Of a stretch of 30,517 nt of DNA, positions 15,737 through 22,957 are shown piece after piece. Made by a program: the position numbers and the translations under genes. Within the stretch, counting starts at the first letter, position 1, and each line of letters opens with the position of its first letter. This DNA is from an uncultured Bacteroides sp. (lineage in GTDB: Bacteria > Bacteroidota > Bacteroidia > Bacteroidales > Bacteroidaceae), in assembly GCF_910578895.1 (NCBI RefSeq), contig NZ_CAJTSC010000034.1:1-30517 (forward strand), in the 5' to 3' direction. The notes under the pieces were generated by a model. That model ran no database searches, had not been told where the DNA came from, and saw only the letters and a program-made list of their open reading frames with translations.

Positions 15737-17221
15737 TTATAAGTTCTGCATCAGATATTGCTTCCAGCGTGCATAAGCATCGGCGTATGCCTGGCGGTCC
15801 GCCTGTTTCGGTTCGATGATTTCCAGTTTTTCGAGCGTTGCAAAGGCTTCGTTGTTGTCTTTATAGATGCCTGCACCGATACCTGCGCCTTTGGCGGCAC
15901 CTACCGAACCGTCGGTATCATAAAGTTCGATAACGGCACCCGTTACGCCCGCCAGCGTTTCGCGGAACAGCGGACTAAGGAACATATTGGCTTTTCCCGC
16001 ATGGATTTTCTGTACGGGGATGCCCATTTGCTCCATAATGTCGATACCATATTTGAAAGAGAATACGATACCCTCTTGTGCGGCACGGATAATGTGCTGC
16101 TTGCCGTGCTGGTTGAAATTGACTCCTTGAATGGAACAACCTATCTCCTTGTTTTCCAACATACGCTCGGCGCCATTACCGAAAGGCAGGATACTGATGC
16201 CGGCACTTCCGATGGGTGCCTGGGCAGCAAGTACATTCATGTCGCTGTAAGAAATACCTTCGGGGGCAACGGTGCGTTTTACCCACGAATTGAGAATACC
16301 CGTGCCGTTGATGCACAAAAGCACCCCGAGACGCGTTTGCTCTGCCGTATGATTGACATGTGCAAATGTATTGACACGCGATTTCGGATCGTAGTTCACT
16401 GCACCGTTCACTCCGTAAACCACTCCCGACGTGCCTGCTGTAGATGCTATTTCACCGGGGTTGAACACGTTCAGTGACAGGGCATTGTTAGGTTGATCGC
16501 CGGCACGGTATGTGATGGGCGTACCCTCTTTCAAGCCCAGTTCCTGCGCAGCAGCGGCGTTGACGCGACCTTGTTCGGAGAAAGTAGGCTTGATGTCGGC
16601 TATCAGCGAAGAGTCGAAGCCGTAGTATTTCATCAGGAAGTCCGCCACTTGGTTGTTCTTGAAATCCCAGAACATACCTTCGGACAGTCCGGATACTGTA
16701 GTGCAGATTGTACCGCTCAATTTCATGGCGATGTAGTCGCCCGGCAGCATAATCTTGTATATTTTCTCATAAATAGCCGGTTCGTTCTCCTTAATCCAGG
16801 CAAGTTTGGACGCGGTGAAGTTACCCGGAGAGTTTAGCAGATGCGAAAGACACATTTCCTCTCCCAATGTTTCAAACGCCTTTTGTCCGTAAGGCACGGC
16901 TCTGGAGTCGCACCAGATGATGGCGGGGCGCAACACATTCTGGTCCTTGTCGACACACACCAATCCGTGCATCTGATAAGAAATACCGATGGCTTTGATG
17001 TCTGCGGCATCTACACGCGCTTCTGCCAATACGGCTTGCGTTGCCAACTTCAAGTTTTCCCACCAGTTTTCCGGGTTCTGTTCCGCCCAACCCGGTTTCA
17101 CTGCCATAATTTCCGCTTCCGTCTTCGGGAAGAATGCAGAAGATACGCATTTGCCGCTTTCTGCATTTACCAAGCTCGCTTTTACGGACGAGCTGCCGAT
17201 ATCATATCCTAATAAATACAT
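15737..17221 (-). CDS. xylB: Xylulokinase (FGGY family)
   Basis: This 494-residue kinase phosphorylates D-xylulose to xylulose 5-phosphate with ATP. The N-terminal ATP-fold start GYDIGSSSVKASLVN, the sugar-site segment ISYQMHGLVCVD and IIWCDSRA match xylulokinases. D242 in YRAGDQPNNAL is the expected catalytic base. The C-terminal ATP-binding segments include STAGTSGVVYGV and the GAAKGAGIGAG block. Length is normal (about 490). It lies 111 bases after xylR and 91 bases before xylA. No TAnnTTTG match is present in the gap before it, so it is probably transcribed from the xylR promoter or from a non-consensus one. Confidence 0.95.
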   Translation of the reverse strand: MYLLGYDIGSSSVKASLVNAESGKCVSSAFFPKTEAEIMAVKPGWAEQNPENWWENLKLATQAVLAEARVDAADIKAIGISYQMHGLVCVDKDQNVLRPAIIWCDSRAVPYGQKAFETLGEEMCLSHLLNSPGNFTASKLAWIKENEPAIYEKIYKIMLPGDYIAMKLSGTICTTVSGLSEGMFWDFKNNQVADFLMKYYGFDSSLIADIKPTFSEQGRVNAAAAQELGLKEGTPITYRAGDQPNNALSLNVFNPGEIASTAGTSGVVYGVNGAVNYDPKSRVNTFAHVNHTAEQTRLGVLLCINGTGILNSWVKRTVAPEGISYSDMNVLAAQAPIGSAGISILPFGNGAERMLENKEIGCSIQGVNFNQHGKQHIIRAAQEGIVFSFKYGIDIMEQMGIPVQKIHAGKANMFLSPLFRETLAGVTGAVIELYDTDGSVGAAKGAGIGAGIYKDNNEAFATLEKLEIIEPKQADRQAYADAYARWKQYLMQNL

Positions 17222-17265
17222 GATGAAGATTTATGATTTTAAAATTATGAATTTCGAATTATTAA

Positions 17266-17326
17266 TTATGATTTCAGACAGATTCATTCCACACGGAATT
17301 TATAAATCATAAATCTGAAATCATAA
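17266..17326. repeat. Inverted repeat between xylR and xylB
   Basis: TTATGATTTCAGA (17266-17278) recurs as its exact reverse complement TCTGAAATCATAA (17314-17326), 35 bases apart. Related ATTATGA/TCATAAT words fill the rest of this AT-rich gap. It could be an operator pair for DNA looping, an RNA hairpin, or simple AT-rich repeat drift. Confidence 0.7.
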
Positions 17327-17332
17327 ATTCTT

Positions 17333-18064
17333 TCATCGTCTCACCTTATTATATATTTTTTTGTCAAAACGATAATAACGTGCCGCACGGTGAGCCACTC
17401 CCTGTTGCTTTTCTTCCAAAGGAACCACATACTCCATAAGTGCTATCTTTTTGTGGAAGTTGCGCACGTCAATCTGCTTTCCGTATAAGAGTTCGTACAA
17501 TGTCCGGAGCTGGGATGCGGTGAATTTACGCGGCAATAAGTCGAACAGCGAAGAGGGGTTGAACTCAATGTATTGACGGATATAGGTTATCGCTTCCTCT
17601 ATAATAAGGTTATGGTCGAATGCCAATGCCTTGATGTCCGGCAGGGCAACCCAATTTGCCATATATTCGTCCAAATCACGGTTGAGCGCACGGTCTATCT
17701 TTACAAGAGAGAGGTATGCGATGGTTACGATACGTTCCACTTTGGATTTCATTGCACGTTCCAGCCAATGTACATCCCTGGGGTCTTTCGTGCGGTTTTT
17801 GGAACCGAATGCCTTGAATTGCATCAGATTTACATTCTTAAGCCCTGTCAGTTCGTTCAGCACCCGTTGGGCGGCTTCATCCAAATCTTCGTCCATATAA
17901 ATCAAACTGCCGGGCAATTTCATATCATGAAAAATTTCACCTTCCTCCTCTCCCGCCCGTTTAATCAACAAGACCTTCAATTGCTCTCCGTCAAAGCCGA
18001 TTACCACACAGTCTACGGAAATATGATTGTTTGCCAACGGCATGTTTTGTTCCACGTTTTGCAT
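17333..18064 (-). CDS. xylR: Nudix-type transcriptional regulator of xylose use
   Basis: This is a 243-residue regulator. The N-terminal half (about 12-140) is a Nudix fold: ISVDCVVIGFDGEQLKVLLI followed by a Nudix box with G52. In the box the usual R-E and E-E pairs read R67-V68 and E71-L72, so hydrolysis is unlikely and a sensing role is expected. The C-terminal part (FTASQLRTLYELLYGKQIDV through ARYYRF) is the winged helix of NrtR/AraR-like regulators. Nudix-type sugar regulators next to xylBAE or arabinose genes are known in Bacteroides. The ATG at 18064 is chosen because the -7 element lies at 18086-18093; an ATG at 18043 is the alternative. The effector is unknown from sequence. Confidence 0.88.
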   Translation of the reverse strand: MQNVEQNMPLANNHISVDCVVIGFDGEQLKVLLIKRAGEEEGEIFHDMKLPGSLIYMDEDLDEAAQRVLNELTGLKNVNLMQFKAFGSKNRTKDPRDVHWLERAMKSKVERIVTIAYLSLVKIDRALNRDLDEYMANWVALPDIKALAFDHNLIIEEAITYIRQYIEFNPSSLFDLLPRKFTASQLRTLYELLYGKQIDVRNFHKKIALMEYVVPLEEKQQGVAHRAARYYRFDKKIYNKVRR

Positions 18065-18085
18065 AATATTTTTGTTTAAGCGCTG

Positions 18086-18093
18086 CAAATATA
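18086..18093 (-). promoter_or_regulatory. -7 promoter element (TATATTTG) of xylR
   Basis: The minus-strand sequence is TATATTTG. Transcription would start near 18080, so the open frame above 18080 is not part of XylR. This promoter probably drives the whole xylR-B-A-E operon, as no other strict -7 element is seen between its genes. Confidence 0.7.
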
Positions 18094-18118
18094 GTGAGGT
18101 TTTTCTAATATCCAACAA

Positions 18119-18415
18119 ATGAAAATGATATTTTTATGATGTTATAAAGCATTATTTTTCAAATATATACATATCGTATATTTTACAATATCAACTTATT
18201 GTGTTATCATAAAAAATACAATATGTAGTTTAAGGTATAAGCGACAGGTGGTAATTGTAGCGAGTACAATAACTATGAAGTGCTTAATTCATAAGTATTT
18301 CTATATCCGGATGCCCGCCTTGCGGAGAGGCCACATATTGTATTATAAACATACTATGAAAAAGGTACATTGCACAAAAAACACTCTTTTGTGCGGTGGT
18401 TACCGGAAAAACCTC
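18119..18415. other. AT-rich regulatory region without a gene, between xylR and fabD
   Basis: No convincing gene lies here. Three short palindromes are visible: ATATAC-N5-GTATAT (18165-18181), ACAATA-N6-TATTGT (18185-18202) and ATTGTA-N5-TACAAT (18254-18270). A longer imperfect pair is TATTTTTATGAT (18129-18140) with ATCATAAAAAATA (18206-18218). A hairpin GCACAAAA/TTTTGTGC (18372-18379, 18387-18394) sits just before the fabD -7 element. Any of these may be operator sites for XylR or another regulator. The high AT content makes chance palindromes likely. Confidence 0.4.
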
Positions 18416-18423
18416 TACCTTTG
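18416..18423 (+). promoter_or_regulatory. -7 promoter element (TACCTTTG) of fabD
   Basis: TACCTTTG fits TAnnTTTG. TTTG at 18388-18391 is a possible -33 box, but the spacing of 24 is longer than usual. The transcript would start near 18430, 30 bases before the ATG. Confidence 0.7.
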
Positions 18424-18459
18424 CGCCACTTTTTAATCAAACACTAAAAACGAGTAAAT

Positions 18460-19347
18460 ATGAAAGCATTTGTATTTCCGGGTCAAGGTGCCCAATTCGT
18501 TGGAATGGGAAAAGACCTGTACGAAAATTCGGCTTTAGCCAAGGAACTTTTTGAAAAGGCAAATGATATCCTCGGATATCGTATTACAGATATCATGTTC
18601 AACGGTACGGACGAAGATCTGCGCCAGACCAAAGTGACACAGCCTGCCGTGTTCCTTCATTCCGTAATCTCCGCGCTTTGCATGGGCGATGACTTCAAAC
18701 CCGAAATGACCGCCGGTCACTCATTGGGCGAGTTCTCTGCATTGGTTGCTGCCGGTGCGCTGAGTTTTGAAGATGGCCTGAAATTGGTTTATGCACGTGC
18801 GATGGCTATGCAAAAAGCCTGTGAGGCACAACCCTCTACGATGGCGGCAATCATTGCCCTGCCGGATGAAAAAGTTGAAGAAATCTGCGCGCAGGTAAGT
18901 GCAGATGGCGAAGTTTGCGTTGCAGCCAACTACAATTGCCCGGGACAGATTGTTATTTCCGGTTCTATCGAAGGAATCAACAAGGCTTGCGAGCTGATGA
19001 AGGCTGCCGGTGCCAAACGTGCCTTGCCGTTGAAAGTGGGCGGTGCATTCCACTCCCCGCTGATGGACCCTGCCAAGGTTGAATTGGAAGCCGCTATCAA
19101 CGCTACCGAGTTCCATACTCCGAAGTGTCCTGTCTATCAGAATGTGGACGCTCTGCCTCATACCGATCCTGCCGAAATCAAGAAAAACCTTGTTGCCCAG
19201 CTGACAGCTTCAGTACGTTGGACGCAAACGGTCAAGAATATGGTTGCCGATGGCGCTGCCGACTTCACGGAATGCGGACCGGGTGCAGTGCTGCAAGGAC
19301 TTATTAAGAAAATCGATAACAGTGTATCGGCTCACGGCATTGCATAA
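18460..19347 (+). CDS. fabD: Malonyl-CoA:ACP transacylase
   Basis: This 295-residue cytosolic enzyme moves malonyl groups from CoA to acyl carrier protein for fatty-acid elongation. The N-terminal FPGQGAQFVGMGKDLY, the nucleophile elbow GHSLGEFSALVAAG with the catalytic Ser, and VGGAFHSPLM with the catalytic His are all intact. So is QNVDALPHTDP, and GPGAVLQGLIKK near the end. Length is standard. It is alone between its own promoter and a strong terminator rather than inside a fab cluster. Confidence 0.96.
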   Translation: MKAFVFPGQGAQFVGMGKDLYENSALAKELFEKANDILGYRITDIMFNGTDEDLRQTKVTQPAVFLHSVISALCMGDDFKPEMTAGHSLGEFSALVAAGALSFEDGLKLVYARAMAMQKACEAQPSTMAAIIALPDEKVEEICAQVSADGEVCVAANYNCPGQIVISGSIEGINKACELMKAAGAKRALPLKVGGAFHSPLMDPAKVELEAAINATEFHTPKCPVYQNVDALPHTDPAEIKKNLVAQLTASVRWTQTVKNMVADGAADFTECGPGAVLQGLIKKIDNSVSAHGIA

Positions 19348-19372
19348 TCCATAAAGAATATCAACTAATTCT

Positions 19373-19411
19373 AAAAAAGCGGCAAATCACCAAGTGAAAT
19401 GCCGCTTTTTT
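19373..19411 (+). terminator. Terminator of fabD
   Basis: AAAAAAGCGGCA (19373-19384) pairs with TGCCGCTTTTTT (19400-19411), a perfect 12-base stem that includes the T-run. It begins 25 bases after the fabD stop. Confidence 0.9.
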
Positions 19412-19441
19412 AGGACTCATTTATTAATAGAGATTATGTCA

Positions 19442-19591
19442 TCATTCCGCTTCTCCCCACCCTATCAGGGCAGGACCGCTTTCTTCCGTAACCACTCTTT
19501 CCACAGTCAAAGGCCGGGCTTTTGCCGATACCGCAGATATTATGACCGCTAACAGGGCAAGCATAACAATCGTCAGACTTTTAGTTTTCAT
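19442..19591 (-). CDS. 49-residue secreted peptide of unknown function
   Basis: Reading the minus strand from ATG at 19591 to TGA at 19442-19444 gives 49 residues. The first half is a textbook Sec signal peptide: MKTKSLTIVMLALLAVIISA followed by VSAKARP. Likely signal-peptidase sites are after VSA or AKA. The mature part would be only about 24-27 residues (RPLTVERVVTEESG then PALIGWGEAE), without cysteines. A perfect -7 element (TATATTTG) lies at 19619-19626, about 22 bases before the predicted transcript start at the ATG side. I recognise no family. It lies convergent to fabD and divergent from the HU gene. Possible roles are an exported signalling peptide or a periplasmic binding peptide; this is inference only. 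Confidence 0.6.
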   Translation of the reverse strand: MKTKSLTIVMLALLAVIISAVSAKARPLTVERVVTEESGPALIGWGEAE

Positions 19592-19618
19592 ATCTCTAAG
19601 TTTTTTACTTCTTTGCCG

Positions 19619-19626
19619 CAAATATA
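19619..19626 (-). promoter_or_regulatory. -7 promoter element (TATATTTG) of the small peptide gene
   Basis: The minus-strand sequence is TATATTTG, a full consensus match. The predicted start near 19613 leaves a leader of about 22 bases before the ATG at 19591. No TTTG is seen at the -33 distance. Confidence 0.6.
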
Positions 19627-19765
19627 AGATTTTATCGGTCTATTACACTGATTACATGAAGAAATTGTAGTAGAAAAATAATTTGGAAATCAATGAATTA
19701 TAACTTTTTCTGAAAAAACATGCCCTAAAGGCGGTAAAAGGGGGCGTACTCCTAATGCCCTATCT

Positions 19766-19773
19766 TATCTTTG
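19766..19773 (+). promoter_or_regulatory. -7 promoter element (TATCTTTG) of the HU-like gene
   Basis: TATCTTTG matches TAnnTTTG and puts the transcript start near 19779, about 60 bases before the ATG. No -33 TTTG is visible. Confidence 0.65.
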
Positions 19774-19838
19774 CATAGCCATTGAAACCAATGGCAATAG
19801 TAAACCTTTATTTTTTAACCAATTAAACTTTAACAATT

Positions 19839-20306
19839 ATGGCTTTAGAGTATGTAGTAACGAAAAGAGTGTTCGGCTTTGACGAGTCGAAAGCAGAAAA
19901 GTATGTGGCAAAAGCTGTCGGTTCGGGACAAGTGAGTTTCAACAAGATGTGTGCAAAGGTCAGCCGCCTTTGCGGCATTCACCGCAAGGTGGTGGAGCTG
20001 GTAGTGAGCGGTCTGGTAGACATGATGGCGGAGGAAATTGACGATGGCAAAACCGTACAAATGGGTGAGTTCGGACTGTTCCGTCCTACTATCAGAACGA
20101 AGAGTGCCGATACTGAAGAAGATGTAAAGGCAAGCAACATCCTTTCCAAACGTATCGTGTTCACTCCGGGAAAGATATTTCACCGTACATTGAAGGAGAT
20201 GAGCGTCACCCGTGCCATGCCCGTTGACACCGACTATACGGACGGAAGCAGCAGCAATGGCGGCGGCTCCCTCAATGGGGGTGAAGAAACGGATCCGTTA
20301 GGCTGA
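19839..20306 (+). CDS. HU-related DNA-binding protein with a Gly/Ser-rich tail
   Basis: This 155-residue protein is of the HU-related type common in Bacteroidota. The N-terminal helical dimerisation half (about 20-75) includes VSFNKMCAKVSRLCGIHRKV, then the beta-arm region GKTVQMGEFGLFRPTIRTK and the return strand ASNILSKRIVFTPGKIFHRTL. GEFGLF corresponds to the conserved G.FG.F of HU. Residues about 128-155 form an acidic, Gly/Ser-rich disordered tail (DGSSSNGGGSLNGGEE). The protein bends or coats DNA as a nucleoid factor. It is monocistronic. This group is abundant in Bacteroides, often near mobile or surface loci, but nothing here fixes a specific role. Confidence 0.88.
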   Translation: MALEYVVTKRVFGFDESKAEKYVAKAVGSGQVSFNKMCAKVSRLCGIHRKVVELVVSGLVDMMAEEIDDGKTVQMGEFGLFRPTIRTKSADTEEDVKASNILSKRIVFTPGKIFHRTLKEMSVTRAMPVDTDYTDGSSSNGGGSLNGGEETDPLG

Positions 20307-20348
20307 TTGCCGTGAAGAAAGGAGAAGGCTGTTCTCCAAAACGTATAA

Positions 20349-20382
20349 AGAGGTTGTCCAATTTTGGGCAACCTCTTGTCGT
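20349..20382 (+). terminator. Terminator of the HU-like gene
   Basis: AGAGGTTGTCC (20349-20359) pairs with GGGCAACCTCT (20366-20376), with one G:T pair and a six-base loop. The following TGTCGTTTGT is only moderately T-rich. Confidence 0.65.
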
Positions 20383-20529
20383 TTGTAACTATATCTTCTG
20401 CTGTTTTATGGCATATTGATACATGTTTTCCAATGCGAGGAATCGCGTACAAATAATACGCGGACGGATTATGTAGACCTTCTGCCCTACTTTTATATCA
20501 TATACCTGCCATTATTTGATTTTATCTAT

Positions 20530-20537
20530 TATTTTTG
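20530..20537 (+). promoter_or_regulatory. -7 promoter element (TATTTTTG) of the DUF362 operon
   Basis: TATTTTTG fits TAnnTTTG and places the start near 20543. An in-frame ATG at 20416 lies upstream of it and is excluded; the ATG at 20566 is the start. It likely drives four genes to 24655. Confidence 0.65.
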
Positions 20538-20565
20538 CAAAAACAATCACAATAAAGATATATAC

Positions 20566-21687
20566 ATGGAAAAAGCAAAAGTGTATTTTTCAGACTTACG
20601 CACCTCTCCTACTTCCAATCTTTTAGACAAGATGGAACGTCTGCTTAAACGTGCAGGCATCGGACAGCTTCCGTTGAAAGACAGTTTTACGGCTATCAAG
20701 ATACATTTCGGCGAACCGGGCAATCTGGCGTATATCCGCCCTAATTATGCCGCGCGTATGGCAACCCTGCTACGCAGCTTCGGCGCCAAGCCTTTTTTGA
20801 CGGATTGCAATACGCTGTATTCAGGACGCCGTTCCAATGCGGTAGACCATTTGCAAAGCGCTATGGAGAATGGCTTCAATCCCATATCCGCCCAATGCCA
20901 AGTGATTATAGCTGACGGGCTGAAAGGCACGGACTACAGAGAGATTCCGGTAGACGGAGAATACTGCCCTGCCCCAAAAATCGGTACCGCCATTGCCGAT
21001 GCGGATGTCATTATCAGCATGAACCACTTCAAAGGGCACGAACAAGCCGGATTTGGAGGCGCACTGAAGAATTTGGGAATGGGATGCGCCAGTGTAGGCG
21101 GCAAACTGGAACTGCACGCATCGTCACAGCCTAAAGTGGTTGCTGAAAATTGCATCGGATGCAATATATGCGTAAAGCATTGCGCACACAACGCCATACA
21201 TCTGAATGCCGGCCGTAGAGCGGAAATAGATTATGCAAAATGCGTGGGATGCGGACAGTGCGTGGCGCTGTGCCAGCATGATGCCGCTGTAGTGAGCGAC
21301 TGGGACACTTCCGAACGCCTGAACTACAAGATTGCAGAATATTCCGCAGCCGTGCTGAAAGACAAGCCGCACTTCCATATCAGTTTTATAATGAACGTAT
21401 CGCCCGAATGCGACTGCTGGAACCATAATGACGCCGCCATAATCCCGGACCTCGGCATGCTGGCATCGGCAGACCCTGTGGCGCTGGACAAGGCTTGTGC
21501 GGACATGGTTATTCAGGCACCCGTGTTGCACGGCAATAATGTGCTTGCCCAAAAGCATGAACACGATGACCTTTGCGGCTGCGACAAATTCCACATAATA
21601 CATCCCGATACGGACTGGCTTGCCGGACTGCGTCATGCCGAAAAGATTGGTTTGGGAACAATGGATTACGAGTTGATAAAAATATAA
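20566..21687 (+). CDS. DUF362 protein with two 4Fe-4S clusters
   Basis: This 373-residue protein has a DUF362 domain in its first half (VYFSDLRTS, AIKIHFGEPGNLAYIRP, FLTDCNTLYSGRRSNAVDHL, IISMNHFKGHEQAGFGGALK). A bacterial ferredoxin insert follows, with C196-x2-C199-x2-C202-x3-C206 and C226-x2-C229-x2-C232-x3-C236, enough for two 4Fe-4S clusters. The DUF362 part resumes after the insert (DLGMLASADPVALDKACADM) and carries further Cys/His-rich segments (SPECDCWNH, EHDDLCGCDKF). Such proteins are thought to be electron-transfer or assembly factors; the reaction is unknown. It is first in an operon, with 20 bases to the next gene. There is no signal peptide, so it is cytoplasmic. Confidence 0.88.
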   Translation: MEKAKVYFSDLRTSPTSNLLDKMERLLKRAGIGQLPLKDSFTAIKIHFGEPGNLAYIRPNYAARMATLLRSFGAKPFLTDCNTLYSGRRSNAVDHLQSAMENGFNPISAQCQVIIADGLKGTDYREIPVDGEYCPAPKIGTAIADADVIISMNHFKGHEQAGFGGALKNLGMGCASVGGKLELHASSQPKVVAENCIGCNICVKHCAHNAIHLNAGRRAEIDYAKCVGCGQCVALCQHDAAVVSDWDTSERLNYKIAEYSAAVLKDKPHFHISFIMNVSPECDCWNHNDAAIIPDLGMLASADPVALDKACADMVIQAPVLHGNNVLAQKHEHDDLCGCDKFHIIHPDTDWLAGLRHAEKIGLGTMDYELIKI

Positions 21688-21707
21688 ATACAAATTACAT
21701 TACTCTT

Positions 21708-22103
21708 ATGGCAAAAACAATGGAAGAAGTGCTGGAACGTTTCCGCACGATTGAGTTTCACGACGATTTCGATATGATTGTCGCCATTGCCAATGGCGGA
21801 ATAGTTCCGGCAGGCATCATCAACCAGCGCCTGCAAAAAGAGGTGCATCTGCTGCGCATCAATCTGAGGGACGAATACCAGCATCCCAAATTCGATGCTC
21901 CGCAGTTGTTGGCACCTATTGATTTTGATTTCAAAGGAAAGAGTATCCTGTTGGTGGATGACCGTATAAAAACGGGGGCTACCATAAAACTGGCGCGCGA
22001 ACTGCTGAAAGAGGCGCGCTGTGTCAGGACATTTGCCGTGAACGGTACTGCCGATTATGCCTTGTTTGATGAAACGTGCTTTAAATTTCCGTGGATACTA
22101 TAG
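21708..22103 (+). CDS. Phosphoribosyltransferase-fold protein
   Basis: This 131-residue protein has a type I phosphoribosyltransferase fold. FDMIVAIANGGIVPAGIINQ is the N-terminal part, and ILLVDDRIKTGATI (acidic pair D84-D85) is the PRPP-binding loop. It is short for the family (150-200), ending soon after the loop, so the hood is minimal and the base substrate cannot be told. The start at 21708 has DUF362 coding upstream in another frame, so longer starts would overlap that gene; MAKTMEEVLERFRTIEF looks like a natural start. It lies 20 bases after the DUF362 gene and 17 bases before the patatin gene. Confidence 0.82.
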   Translation: MAKTMEEVLERFRTIEFHDDFDMIVAIANGGIVPAGIINQRLQKEVHLLRINLRDEYQHPKFDAPQLLAPIDFDFKGKSILLVDDRIKTGATIKLARELLKEARCVRTFAVNGTADYALFDETCFKFPWIL

Positions 22104-22120
22104 ATGAATATACCGAAAAC

Positions 22121-22927
22121 ATGGAAGTAGCAACAAACAATTGGTTCTCTAATAAATACCCTATCGGTTATGCCTTGAGTGGAGGGTTCATTAAGGGATT
22201 TGCCCATTTGGGTGCGATGCAGGCATTGTTGGAGCACGATATTAAGCCCGATATCATTTCCGGTGTCAGTGCAGGTGCGCTGGCGGGTGTGTTTTATGCA
22301 GACGGCAATGAACCTCATAAGGTGCTGGAGTATTTTGCCGGACATAAATTTCAGGACTTGACGAAGTTGGTAATTCCCAAAGTAGGCCTGTTCGACCTCA
22401 GTGAATTTAAAGATTTCCTGAAAAGCAACCTGAAAGCGAAGAGGTTGGAAGAACTGAAGTTGCCGCTGATTGTCACCGCTACCGATTTGGATCATGGGCG
22501 TCTTGCACACTTCCATAAAGGAGATATTGCAGAACGTGTAGCCGCATCTTGTTGTATGCCTGTGCTGTTTGCGCCCGTAAAAATAGACGAAACGTATTAC
22601 GTGGACGGCGGATTGTTGATGAACCTGCCGGTAACCATCATCCGGCGCGTATGTGAAAAAATTGTAGCTATCAACGTCAGTCCTTTGATGGCGCCCAAAT
22701 ATAAAATGAATATCGTAAGCGTTGCCTTGCGTTCGTATCACTTCATGTTTCGTTCCAACTCGTTCCCCGAACGGGAAAAAGCCGACTTGCTGATAGAGCC
22801 TTACAATCTGGACGGCTATAGCAACAGGGAATTGGAAAAGGCGGAGGAGATATTTATGCAAGGATACAGTGCCACCAACAACATATTGGAACGCTTGCAA
22901 ATAGAAAAAGGCACTATATGGAAATAA
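22121..22927 (+). CDS. Patatin-like phospholipase
   Basis: This 268-residue lipid acyl hydrolase has a Ser-Asp dyad. The oxyanion loop is LSGGFIKGFAHLG. The nucleophile elbow is GVSAG with S50, and the Asp is D162 in the DGG motif (YYVDGGLLMNLPV). The C-terminal third (SVALRSYHFMFRSN) has a helical character typical of short bacterial patatins. There is no signal peptide, so it should act on the inner leaflet or cytosolic lipids. ATG at 22121 is chosen, 17 bases after the preceding stop. A GTG at 22091 would add ten residues and overlap the phosphoribosyltransferase gene by 13 bases; it is possible but less likely. The operon context does not reveal its substrate. Confidence 0.87.
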   Translation: MEVATNNWFSNKYPIGYALSGGFIKGFAHLGAMQALLEHDIKPDIISGVSAGALAGVFYADGNEPHKVLEYFAGHKFQDLTKLVIPKVGLFDLSEFKDFLKSNLKAKRLEELKLPLIVTATDLDHGRLAHFHKGDIAERVAASCCMPVLFAPVKIDETYYVDGGLLMNLPVTIIRRVCEKIVAINVSPLMAPKYKMNIVSVALRSYHFMFRSNSFPEREKADLLIEPYNLDGYSNRELEKAEEIFMQGYSATNNILERLQIEKGTIWK

Positions 22928-22957
22928 TAACAATAACCACTTTCTAAATAAGAAGAA

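Noticed and set aside
15758..16477. A 239-codon plus-strand frame inside xylB
   Set aside because: It is antisense to a complete xylulokinase; there is no domain pattern or promoter.
18248..18436. A 62-codon plus-strand frame before fabD
   Set aside because: It runs through the fabD -7 element, has no motif and no promoter of its own.
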